Assembly: GCF_037042905.1 (NCBI RefSeq) | Contig: NC_087246.1 | Coordinates: 34,962,001-35,026,000 of the forward strand | Direction: 5' to 3' | Source: Lytechinus pictus | Taxonomy: Eukaryota; Echinodermata; Echinoidea; Temnopleuroida; Toxopneustidae | DNA length: 64,000 bases | In this document: in pieces, positions 1 to 10,043 of the stretch | Layout of the letters: each line of letters begins with the position of its first letter | Position numbering within the stretch: the first letter of the stretch is position 1 | Position numbers and translations under genes: made by a program | Notes under the pieces: model-generated | Seen by the model: the letters and a program-made list of their open reading frames with translations, nothing else | Told to the model about the DNA's origin: nothing | Databases searched by the model: none

Positions 1-762
1 ATTATTTCTGCGATGAAAAAAAATGTTTCAAAAGGGTTTATTTTGGTCACAACTGTAAACAAAGCTCGACTAATCTCGATTATAGCAATCAATGCATCAA
101 TAACAAAAATGAATGTTTTAAGAAATAAATGAATCTTCATCACAAGTGTCACCAAAAAAAAAAAAATGGAAATCGATCATTACTAAATGGTAGCTTTCTG
201 ATTATAACAATGCATTATTCCGATTAGGTTCATATATCCAGAGGTTCGTTAATCTGTAAATTGAGTCTCATGATCCGACAACGAAATAAGGTTAGTTTCG
301 TTAATCCTAAAACGAAAGAGGGTTCATTATTAAATCGATTTTTAGCCCTGTATGCCCAGACTGAATATCGCTCATTGGTTATATTCGCACTAACAATCCT
401 TCGTAATAATAACCACCTTATTTTATTTTCGGAGTTTCAAAGCCCTCGGACTAACGATCCTTAATTATTTTCAGACTAACGAACCCTGTTTTCTTTTCAT
501 TTTAAAGAACTTTCGGAATGATGCCACAAATGATTCAATTAAACGGACTCCTTTTTCGGACTAACGAACATCTGTCCATTATTTTGACAAGATCTGCGAT
601 GTCCCACAGCTTGACACAAGTCTTGTATATATAATTTCCAATAACATAAGTACAATTTCGCCTGGATTTTCTTTTTTCTCTAGTCTGTCGCAAGATCGGA
701 TGTTCTTTTTTAATGATGGACATGCATGATGGCAGCCGGGATGGCAGGTTTCACGACATTGT
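1..762. other. Intergenic AT-rich DNA without a recognisable gene
   Basis: No convincing coding sequence is visible. Between about 240 and 570 a short motif resembling ACTAACGAACC recurs several times in both orientations, which looks like a worn palindromic repeat, but I cannot set its ends. Confidence 0.4.
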
Positions 763-770
763 ATCATGGA

Positions 771-2400
771 CATGGGTGTCGATCACGGGGGGGGGGGGGA
801 TGGGGGGGATATATCCCCCCCAATATTTCAAGTGGGGGGGATGGCCTGTATTATTATCCCCCCCAATAATTTAGGGTAGAAAATTTATAATAATGATGAT
901 GAAAAAATGAAAAGTTTGATCATGATGATTATAGTGATGATTATAGTATGCCATCAATCAGTTTGTTTCCCTCGCAATTTGTGTATATTGTTATTAAATA
1001 AAAACATTATTTTCCAGGACTTTTAAACAGATGGGTGGAGGTTCAAGATGAAAAAGAATGAAATGTTTATGTATATGATATTTTTTAACACATGACATAA
1101 AAGGACCCTGACGAAAAACAACTTTTGTTTATAGGGTGTTCCATCCCACCAGTGGTAATATGATCATATTTTTACAATTTTTTAATAAGTGAAATCAATT
1201 AATGGTTTCAGAAAGAATAATCATTCATTTCTCTCTAAAGCGTATCTTCGGATATGAACATCGGATGTTTTTTTTCCATGTTATTCTTGTTATTGTTATG
1301 GACTTGAATAACTAAACTTGATTGATTTTTTCTTATTTTGGCAAAAAGAAATCTGTTTTGAGTTTGGAAAGGGATGACAGTTTTGCATTCTATATGAGCA
1401 CACTCATGCGGTACGTAAATTTCATTTTAACACATATATTAGCTGATATTACACACTGATGGTTCAAGAAAATGTTGGGAGAAATATCATAACATGACAG
1501 TTGAGTTTTGATTGTTTTTATGTTTGTTTTTGTTTCATGCACTTATAAAGCATTTAAAACATGTTAAAATCCATGGTTAAAATCGTCTAAGGAATGACGG
1601 TAAGCCCGATGCGGGGCCCGATGGCGCACTAGAAGCCACACAGTTTGTAATCTGTGCTACAGTGTAGTCTTAATTTGTCAGAATCTGCATTTTATCATCA
1701 TGCATTAAGAAGAAAAAAGATAATGCCAGTCGGGTTAGATTTAAAAGAGAAGTTGTATACATCATGTTCAATAAACAGATCACTTTGTACATGGTCCAGA
1801 CAATTTTTGTCATTTTTTCTTTCGTATGAGTTTAGAATAGGCTTACTTGTAACACAAATTGAATTTTGAAAAAAATTATATAAGTACAGTACACTGCAAC
1901 AATGAAAGAATTTCCAAGAACACAGTGGCGTAACTACGGGGGGCATTGGGGTCAATATTTACAAAAATTTCAGCTCGCGCTTCGCGCTCGCATTGTTTGT
2001 TTAGCAAGACAGGTATGTATCATGATTACAAAAATTTGCTTATAATGTCCTTTTTTGGTCTGCATATCAAAAATTTTCAGCTCGCGCTTCGCGCTCGCAT
2101 TATTTGAGCAGTGAGATACATATCCGTTTAATGGCACTGTCCTTAAAATGTCCCTATATTAGGTCAGTATACCTGGCAACTGAGCGCGCTTCGCGCGCTC
2201 ACTAAGTGACTCAAATTTTTTGCTGGTGCCCCCCCAATGCCGTGACTCACGGTACGCCATTGCAAGAACACCATGCAGATCAACCACTCCCAAATGTCCT
2301 AACTTGCGATTTTAGTGGGGGTAATCTTGAAAGATCCCCATCCACAAGAACATTTGTGTCAATCATCCCCCCCAACCAAGAATACCGATCGACACCCATG
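771..2400. mobile_element. hAT-like non-autonomous DNA transposon with 8-bp target duplication
   Basis: The ends form a terminal inverted repeat: CATGGGTGTCGATC at 771 and its complement ending at 2400. The element is flanked by an exact 8-bp direct repeat, ATCATGGA, at 763-770 and 2401-2408. Eight-base target duplications are typical of the hAT superfamily. Runs of G/C lie just inside both ends (about 787-860 and 2367-2375). No transposase is encoded. A second hAT-type element (1923-2262) has inserted inside it, so this copy is the older of the two. Superfamily assignment is inferred from the duplication length alone. Confidence 0.82.
1923..2262. mobile_element. hAT-type MITE with CAGTGGCGTA ends, 8-bp TSD
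   Basis: It starts CAGTGGCGTAACTACG and ends with the near-complement TACGCCATTG. The exact 8-bp duplication CAAGAACA flanks it at 1915-1922 and 2263-2270. Inside are repeats of GCTCGCGCTTCGCGCTCGCAT. The right end, read in reverse, matches the left end of the larger element at 45856-47361, so the two are one family in opposite orientation. No protein is encoded. Confidence 0.9.
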
Positions 2401-2423
2401 ATCATGGATAAATTATTTGCCCT

Positions 2424-2575
2424 ATATAATTAGAATTGAACAAAAAAGAGATGATTGGGGTATATATATTTCAGTGTCCAAATGGGAGATTAATTTTGTG
2501 TGACAACACATACTGTTCGCATTGCCAAAGGGAGGAGCTGCTCCATATAGCAATAGTGATAGAGTGCGGTGGGTT
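2424..2575. repeat. Fragment of the TTAA-flanked family B MITE
   Basis: The stretch containing TTTCAGTGTCCAAATGGGAG and CGCATTGCCAAAGGGAGGA matches the interior of the complete copies at 20369-20957 and 40153-40689. Neither terminal repeat is present, so this is a broken internal piece. Confidence 0.6.
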
Positions 2576-2610
2576 TATTCATGCATATGGTGTACCGTTA
2601 GACCCACTAT

Positions 2611-3945
2611 ACAGTGCGTATAAAAAAAACGGGACAGTTTTGAAAAGTATATAAAAAATTTGTTTCAAATTATGATATCTATTTTGATGCTAATAGATGC
2701 TCTGAAATCTTATCTTTGAAACGCCATTTAATAAAATGAATTTTGTTCATGCTTAAGCGAACACAGGACGTTTTTGTTGGGGGTTCAAAAAGAGGCTTGC
2801 GCCAAAATGGCAGAATATGAGTAATTTGATGATCAGACTTTTTGCTAATCAGCAGACATCCTTTACACATTTTCATTATCTTTGCCATAATTTTCGAATT
2901 ATGCTGTCAAAATTTATTTACAAATTTATTTATTTACTTGAATTATTATTTTTTTCATTCAAACTTCTTTTACCTTTGAATTTTCCTCCATAAGTAAGAA
3001 AAGAAGACTTTTTGTTAACCCAAGCAAGAAGATATGCATTATTAATTCGGAGATTTTATTATGTGAAACAAATTATGTTATGGTACCTTTAAAAGACATG
3101 AATCCATGTTTCAAGGTGTTATTGATTCCTTGACCAAGTTTAAATATGTGCTTGACAGAACAAACAGGAAAGGATTCATGTCTTTCAATGGCAATGGTGC
3201 ATTGAATCAATTTTGAAGGGGCTAGATATGGCAGATCGGGTAAAATGTATTAAAAAGTTGTGAGCTAGCGAAGCGAGCAAGCAAAATTTCCACTTTTTTA
3301 TTGCAATATCCAATTTTGTGATAGATTTTGACATAATATTTAAAAAAATATCATATTTCACTTTCTATCTTTCCTTTCATTTCCTTTCCACTTTTTTTCT
3401 TGGTCATGATTTTTTTTATTGGGGGGGGGGGGAGCATCCCCGAGCCCCTGCCCATCTGTATGGCACTATTCAAAGGCACCATAACCTTTGTAGCACACAA
3501 TGAAAGGATTTTAAAAAATACATGCTCTCCCATACTTCGGTTGAAAAAAAAATTTTTTGCTTAAATAAGGAATATTCAAAGCTAAAAGGGAACATTTTAA
3601 AAGTATTAAAACAAAACAATTCAAGCAAATAAATAAATTTGAAATGAATTTTGACCGCATAATTTGAAAATTATGGCAAAGATAATGAAAAAGTTAAGAG
3701 GAAATATGTTGATTAGCAAGAAGTCCGATCATCATATTTATCATTTTATGCCATTTTGGGGCAAGCTTCCTTTTTAACCCCAGACAAAAACATTCCGTGT
3801 TCGCTAAAGCATGAACAAAACTATTTTTTTAAATGGCATTTGAAAGGTAAGAGTTCAGAGCACCTATTAACACAAAAATATAGACATCATAATTTGAAAC
3901 TGAAATTTATAGACTTTTCAAATCTGTCCCGTTTTTTTAAATATT
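2611..3945. repeat. Long imperfect inverted repeat (fold-back element)
   Basis: A left arm (about 2631-2955) and a right arm (about 3600-3940) are imperfect reverse complements. Shared blocks include CGGGACAG, the stretch around TTTTGTTCATGCTTAAGCGAACAC, and GCCATAATTTTC near the inner ends. The left edge carries TACAGTGCGT, also seen at the left end of the palindromic element at 27647. The spacer holds a G-run (3421-3433), like those inside the hAT-type elements. No matching right terminus or target duplication was found, so the boundaries are approximate. Confidence 0.55.
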
Positions 3946-4024
3946 TTTTTTCTCATACTTTTGCCCCAATGGGCAAGTTTATTTACAAAAAATGAACACG
4001 TTTACAGAAGTCAAATCATATACA

Positions 4025-5263
4025 TTATTCAAAAAAATGTTTCAACATACTCCATTTCAAATTAAAATCTTTCCTTTTTCCATTCAAATCATAAATGTAA
4101 CATTCATCTAAATAATAAGTTTGTATTACCTTCTTAATCTTCTTAATATCAGGTACAGTCTTGTTCAACCTCGAGAAATATAATTGTTGTTTTACTAAAA
4201 TGATAATACAATTCAGGGCATCATTTCGTTTTTCTTTATATCCAAACAAAATATTATGTGGAGTAAATTTAAGAATAAACATAGGAGATGATATCCACGT
4301 TTCTATTTTACTCCAAATATTTCTACTAAAATTACAGAAGTAAAAGAAGTGTTCAATTGTTTCCTTTACAGTATAACAAAATGTACAGCACTCAGTATTG
4401 GTGATCATTAGTTTGAATGAAATATCATTCAAAAACACAATTCTATTGAAAACTTTGTATTGGAAATATTTTATCCGAATGTCAGTTGTAAATCTGAAAA
4501 TCATCCTATTAAATTCCGGTATTTTAGTGTGATCCAAAAGAATATTTGAATTTTTCCCCATTTTGCTGCAATATTTTTGGCTGAATCTTTATTTCCTATC
4601 AAAAGTTTGTATATACTTTTACACCCCTTTTTACCACTCATTATAGGAGAAATATGAGGCATAACAAATGGTTCACATATTCTATGGTCTAGGTTTTGAA
4701 ATTTTCGATTGAACACACATCTTAGAGCCTGAGAAATTGAAAAATATTCCAAAACATTGACTTTAAACCAAACTTAGATTTACATTCAGTTAAAGATATA
4801 ATATTTCCTTCTCGATCTATTAAATCATTAATAAATCTTATACCCTTTTCTTGCCAGTATTTAAAATAAACAGACTTTCCATCTATTTGTATTTTACTAT
4901 TTTTCCATAAAGGTTGCGCTAACCAATTGATATTTTCAGATTTTTTGAATATCGAAAATAGCATGGCAAAAAACTCTTTCCAAAATGGATTACTAATCTT
5001 TTCCGATATGTTATAAAAATATTCATCTCCATAAAACAGATGGAAAGGCTGTCCTAAAGAAAATCCTAATAGACTTTCTACGTCATCACATTTCTCAATA
5101 GAATTCTTCTCAACCATGTCAATTTTAATGCTTTGTTAAAACAATCTATATCTATCATTTTCAATCCCCCTTCTTTGTATGAACCAAGTATTTGTTCCCT
5201 ACTAATTTTGTCTGGTTTTCCATACCATACAAATTGAAAAAATTTTAACTTTAATATTTTTCA
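4025..5263 (-). pseudogene. LINE ORF2 C-terminal region with CCHC knuckle (frameshifted)
   Basis: After the RT, the stretch 5120-5263 reads on as FIWYGKPDKISREQIL and GGLKMIDIDCFNKALKL, the post-RT block of this LINE group. It continues in 4722-5117, 4501-4752 and finally 4025-4561. The last piece holds CTFCYTVKETIEHFFYFC, the zf-RVT-type knuckle of L1/Tx1-like elements. Several frame changes separate the pieces. Confidence 0.7.
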
Positions 5264-6388
5264 TTAGTTGAGCCGATGGACTGCGGATTGAAAGAAAAAG
5301 GTGATTGAATTGAGGCAATAAAGGGATTTAGCCACTGTAATTCTACCCGAAGGTGTAATATTTCTCTTCGACCATGAAATCATCTGTCTTTTCAATTTAT
5401 CAAAAATCCTATCGTAATTGAAATCTGGGATCTTGTTAATATTCACATGAAAATCTGTACCAAGATAGCGGAAATAAGTATCCTTTATCAAGTTTACTTC
5501 TAATTCAATGTTTAAACTTGTCTTTTTCAGGTTACCCAAAAAAATAATTTGCGTCTTTTGTGAATTGAGTTTAAGTCCAGTAAATTGAGTGAAAAAAGAA
5601 ATCATCTCCAACACTTTTTGAAAAGACTTATTTGAGCCAGAAATGAATAAAGCCGTATCATCGGCATATTGAAGTATTTTGAATTCTCTTTTGTTTACGC
5701 TGATTCCCTCAAACTGGTTTGAATTTCTTATCCATAATGCAAGAATTTCCACACACATAATGTAAAGGTAAGGAGAAATTGGATCCCCTTGTTTACAGCC
5801 CCTTTGGATATTAAATCTGTGTGACAATTGAGAATTAACAATAACGCTTGGGTAAGCATTACCAGACATCCACCCATCTCTGAAATGACGGTCCCATCCC
5901 AAAAAACGAAAGAACCTTTTGAATGAATCCATGGGAAATACTATCGAACGCCTTTTCGAAATCTAATAGCATTAAAGTACAAGATAAATTTTGTTTTTCC
6001 GCTAAAGCAATGATATCGTATATTATTCTAATATTTTCCCCAATAAAACGACCAGGTAAAAATCCTTTCTGATCTGTGTGAATGACTATACTGATAATAC
6101 CTTTCGTAACCAATTTGCAAGACATGTAGATAAAATTTTGTATACAACATTAAGAAGAGATATCGGCCTCCAATTTTTAATAAAATGACGGGGCTTATTA
6201 CCTTTAGGGATTAAAGTTATAAGACCTAAGTTTTGTGAAGGAGATAATTCACCAGTCAAATAAGCATTTTTGACACTTCGCCACAAATAAATTCCTATAT
6301 CATTAATAAAAATAATACTAAACAAATTCAGCTGCAAAGCCGTCTTGACCGGGCGCTTCACCAATTTTAATCTGTTTAACTGCATCAA
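5264..6388 (-). pseudogene. LINE reverse transcriptase core (frameshifted)
   Basis: Three overlapping frames together give the RT palm. 6086-6388 carries LITLIPKGNKPRHFIKNWRP followed by ISLLNVVYKI. 5859-6125 carries QKGFLPGRFIGENIR and LLDFEKAFDSISH. 5264-5932 carries GCKQGDPISPYLYIMCVEIL and the catalytic LQYADDTALF. These blocks are those of the non-LTR RT fold. The two internal frame changes, near 6105 and 5910, make it non-functional. Confidence 0.85.
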
Positions 6389-7328
6389 GAATTTCTGAAT
6401 AACGTATATCCCCTTCTAAAACCGCACTTTCTTGTGGTGTAAATATCCTTACTTTATTCGAAGGAATCATAGCAAACAATCTTTCAGCCTCTGATACTGG
6501 TTGAAATGTATACGAATCCTTAAAATAAAGATATACTTCTTGTAAAATATATTCTTGTTGATCAATTAAACAGTTGTTTTTATCGATCAATCTTATAATT
6601 GTCTTTTCCACTGATCTCTGTTTTTCTAAATTCAAAAAATATTTTGAAGGCTTTTCTCCAAATTGCATTTCTTGTATTTTATTATACTTAATCGAATTTT
6701 GCTGCTCATTTTCAATAATGTTTTCTAATTGTTCTTTCAAAATACGTATCTTTTCAATAGTTGAGGTTCTTTCCTCTGATATCATATTGGTTTCTAATTT
6801 CAAAATTTCCTTCTCAATCTTGTTTTTTTCCTCCTTATTCTCTCTTTTTCTTCTCACCGAATATAAAATAGTAGAACTTCTCAACTCCATGAGAAGAGTA
6901 TAAAAAAACAACTGTTCATTGATAGAAAACAAAATATCTTCCTTTCTCATCTCATCATATTCTTTACCTTGAAAAGATTCTTCGTCTGCATATTGTAATA
7001 CTACTTCTCTTATCTTTCTTTTAATAACGTCCACATATTCCTCATCCTTCAACAAAACATTGTTAAATTTCCAATAAGTAAAACATTTTTGGTACTTATC
7101 TAATTCAAATTCTAAGCTGATTATAGAATGATCAGATTTATATCCAAACAAATGTTCTGTTTTTGTGATTAAAGAAAAGAGATCTGAGGAAACCAAAAAA
7201 TAATCAAGCCTACTCTGTTTTAATGGAGTAGGCTGTCTCCATGTATAACTTCGAATCCCTACATTATGTTCACGCCAAACATCTACCACATCCAAATCAT
7301 TTTTTAGTTCTATCACCAATCCCCACAC
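6318..7328 (-). pseudogene. LINE endonuclease C-terminus, linker and start of RT (fragment)
   Basis: The start carries the endonuclease end: SYTWRQPTPLKQSRLDYFLV and a YKSDHSIISLEF block containing the conserved SDH. A long charged, probably coiled-coil linker rich in Glu and Lys follows. The fragment ends with the reverse-transcriptase entry motif APGQDGFAAEFV, after which the frame breaks near 6340. It continues 7313-7738 and runs into 5859-6388. Confidence 0.78.
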
Positions 7329-7738
7329 ATTATTATGTGCGGGTCATCAAACTCAATGGTATATCTTTTTAGTTCATCATAAAAAACAGGAGTATCGTCA
7401 TTTGGACCATATAATGAAATTAATGTTACTTGCAACGTTCTAATACAAAGGCTCAGTATAATAAAATTACCTTTCTCATCTATTTTTTCCTTTTTAACTT
7501 CTACCACAAAATTTTTGTCAAACATAACAGCTACTCCTCTCGAGCGAGAATTGTTAGAGGAAAAATAACATTTACTCAACCACTCCCTCTTCACTGAAAG
7601 ACATATTTCAGGAACAAAATGTGTATCTTGTAAACAATATATCTGTGCTCCTTTAGATTTTATATATGCAAGGATGTCTCTTCGTTTCGTAGCATTTCCT
7701 AGTCCACGGCAGTTAAAAGATAATACTTTCACAGTCAT
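7313..7738 (-). pseudogene. LINE endonuclease domain (fragment)
   Basis: The peptide begins with a methionine at 7738 and reads VLSFNCRGLGNATKRRDIL, the N-terminal motif of LINE AP-like endonucleases. LQDTHF follows, with the acidic residue in the usual metal-site position (normally QETH, here QDTH), then SLYGPND and IIMCGDW. In the family this domain nicks target DNA for target-primed reverse transcription. The frame is lost just after GDW, where the family normally continues GDFN/GDWN, and the rest of the domain resumes in another frame at about 7328. Confidence 0.8.
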
Positions 7739-7940
7739 AGAATCACTCGTAAATAGCTACAGTCAACAAATGACAACAACATTATGAAGACATCCATACA
7801 AAATCTATAAAAGAGAGTGGTTGGATAATTCATTTGATTCATTTTGAATTGAGTAAGGTAGCAAGGCATGTTAACACAGATGTTTCGCGGCTCCAAATAT
7901 TTCAGAATGTCAATTTCACATGGACTATGCATAACAAATA

Positions 7941-8387
7941 CCGTGTTTACACTTAATCGGCATTTGGTTCAGAACCAACAGCCGATGCAGAATCGGCTTT
8001 TGGTTTGCGTTTACACGTTGTTACAGCTCGTGGTTCAGAACCGCGAGCCGATGCAAAAACCTGAAATGATACGCACACCAACAATATACGTCATAATAAA
8101 GACAACGCTGGATCAGTGCGCTTACAATTACGTCACAATGGTAAAGTAAATGAAATGCGCACAAATTGCCGGTGCAGAATCGGCTTTCTGTTTACACGTA
8201 GTAAAAAAGCCGATTCTGCATCGGCTCGCGGTTCTGAACCTACTACTTTGGTGGTGCAAATTGCCGGTTCTGAACCGCGAGCCGATGCAAGTTACTCGCG
8301 TTTACACGCTATGAAAAAGTCGATGCTGCATCGGCTCGCGGTTCAGAACCGCGAGCCGATTCAAATGCCGATTAAGTGTAAACACGG
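7941..8387. mobile_element. Tc1/mariner-type MITE with internal palindrome array
   Basis: Terminal inverted repeats CCGTGTTTACACTTAATCGG (left) and its complement (right) are bounded by TA on each side (7939-7940 and 8388-8389), as expected for a Tc1/mariner-type insertion. Inside, blocks such as CGGCTCGCGGTTCAGAACCG and GCCGATGCAGAATCGGC are repeated in both orientations, making an array of hairpin-forming units. It encodes no transposase. It lies upstream of the LINE endonuclease and may have inserted into that LINE's 5' region. Confidence 0.8.
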
Positions 8388-8389
8388 TA

Positions 8390-9219
8390 GCTAATGTTCA
8401 ACAACCAGGCAGGCATACCAGTGCATTGGAAATGGCTACTGCTAAACTTCATCACATAATGTGGGGATACACGTATTCCATTTGTAAATACTAGAACATG
8501 GTTATGAACAGAAAAGTGTATGGTTATTCCTAGAGTCAAAATGTTCACTTCAAAAATTATGTACAACTTAAAAAAATATATTGTTCTGGTTGTAATTTCA
8601 CAAGCATACCTTTTTAAGTATAAATTTTCTATAATAAAATGTTACTCTCAATCCTTTCAAAATATAAAGAATTCGCATTTTGAAGAAAAACTTTGAAAAT
8701 TGCTTGAAGGCATGACTTCAATGAAAGCCTTGAAAAGTAATTTTGAGACTCCTCCATTATATTTGTTTCTGATTCCGAGCATAGAATATGACATTGAGAT
8801 TTTGAGCCCTGACTCTGAAAGAGTAATATCAACACTACTTGGAACCATGACTTTAAAAAATATCTGAAATGGCAGATGTGAGATTTCTCAATCTTCCTTG
8901 CTTTTAACTCCAAATATTGAACAAAACATTGACCTTCTGAAACCTGATTTGTAAAGTACATTTGGACTAAGCTACTATATTCCAGGTATAAATGAATAAT
9001 TAGAGTACTTGTATTACTATCTATTCCTTTGAAATAAAAAATGAAAAAATATTGTTTGGAAGTATAAATTAAAGAGATAATATTGAGATTATGAGATATC
9101 TCTGTTGTTGCCGCTTGTAATAGCCACAGTTGGATATAATATTGAACCTGACTTACATGTAATATGCACTGTACACTCTTCTTCTTCGTCGTTGCCATGG
9201 AAACCTTCAGCAAACCTAC
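8390..9219. other. No gene recognised
   Basis: This AT-rich stretch contains a minus-strand open frame (8629-9243) whose translation resembles no family I know. I do not call it a gene. Confidence 0.4.
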
Positions 9220-9346
9220 AGCATTAGTGATCCAGACATTCAAATGTAACTATCGTAATGTTTGTCCAACTAAAACCTTCGTTGATCTTATTCTTTCATT
9301 TTCTACTTCCATACAAGCTATATTGTTCCATGGGTTTCGTTTTCCT
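9220..9346. repeat. Right-end fragment of family B MITE
   Basis: GCATTAGTGATCCAGACATTCAAATG through the terminal GGGTTTCGTTTTCCTTTAAA matches the right half of the complete elements at 20369-20957 and 40153-40689. The left half is missing. Confidence 0.6.
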
Positions 9347-9544
9347 TTAAACATGCACTGTACCACGGTATTCCTTTAAACTGTTATAAACATTTGATAT
9401 TAAAACATTTGGAATTGGGTTAAGCCTCTGACAAGATTACATGACTTGTTATTAAGATCAATATTTGTTTATTAGTATGGATATAATTTGAACATGTTGG
9501 TTAAACAGGTCTCATATGAAGTCACGGTCCGCCCAGAGTACATT

Positions 9545-9838
9545 GTGTCTCAGATGAAATCATGGCAACCTCAGAGTAAAGATTTCCTGACCAATCAGAG
9601 ATTTTGTCTCAGATGAAATCATGGCAACCTCAGAGTAAAGATTTCCTGACCAATCAGAGATTTTGTCTCAGATGAAATCATGGCAAGCTCAGAGTAAAGA
9701 TTTCCCGACCAATCAGAGATTGTGTCTCAGATGAAATCATGGCAAGCTCAGAGTAAAGATTTCCTGGCCAATCAGAGATTGTATTTCAAATGAAACCATG
9801 GCAAGCTCAGAGTAAAGATTTCCGACCAATCAGATTCG
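9545..9838. repeat. Tandem repeat, about 59-60 bp unit, five copies
   Basis: The unit starts TGTCTCAGATGAAATCATGG and ends GACCAATCAGAGATT. It begins at 9545, 9605, 9664 and 9723, with a fifth, more diverged copy from about 9781. The first copies are nearly identical, so the array is young or homogenised. Every unit carries CCAATCAG, a CCAAT-box-like word, although function is unproven. It lies just downstream of the oxidase gene's likely 3' end. Confidence 0.9.
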
Positions 9839-9927
9839 ACGGAATCTCATTTGGACTGGTACATCCTGGAAAATCATAAAAATAAAAAGGAGGGGGTATC
9901 AAAATAACGCATTTTATTAATTCCGAC

Positions 9928-10043
9928 TTACAGCAATGATTTAAACAGAAAAATAGTCATACTAGTCATAATACCTCTGGCAATATAAGATGTATACGAG
10001 GCCTCCATCATCATCAAGCCTAATCGCTCACGATGGCGGTCTC
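9928..10043 (-). CDS. Candidate terminal HAO-like exon (uncertain)
   Basis: An AG acceptor (AATGCAG) before 10043 opens a frame in the required phase, running 37 codons to a TAA at 9928. AATAAA (minus strand) lies at 9913-9918. Against it, the peptide ([16 protein letters not shown]...) does not resemble the usual HAO C-terminus, is about twice as long as expected and has no C-terminal SKL-like signal. Part of it is also a repeat found inverted at about 11838-11884. The true last exon may be elsewhere. Confidence 0.25.

Larger units (their letters stand above)
4025..7738 (-). mobile_element. L1/Tx1-like LINE, ORF2 region, inactivated by frameshifts
   Basis: Read on the minus strand this stretch carries, in order, an AP-type endonuclease, a linker, a reverse transcriptase with the YADD catalytic motif, and a C-terminal Cys-Cys-His-Cys knuckle. 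This is the ORF2 layout of L1/Tx1-clade non-LTR retrotransposons. The reading frame changes at least five times (near 7320, 6350, 6105, 5910 and 4740-5260), so no full polyprotein can be made. An ORF1 upstream is not recognisable. The 3' end lies somewhere around 3945-4025. I infer an old, dead copy. Confidence 0.85.

Noticed and set aside
8629-9243. A 204-codon minus-strand open frame as a gene
   Set aside because: Low-complexity hydrophobic composition, no recognised motif, no splice or promoter context.
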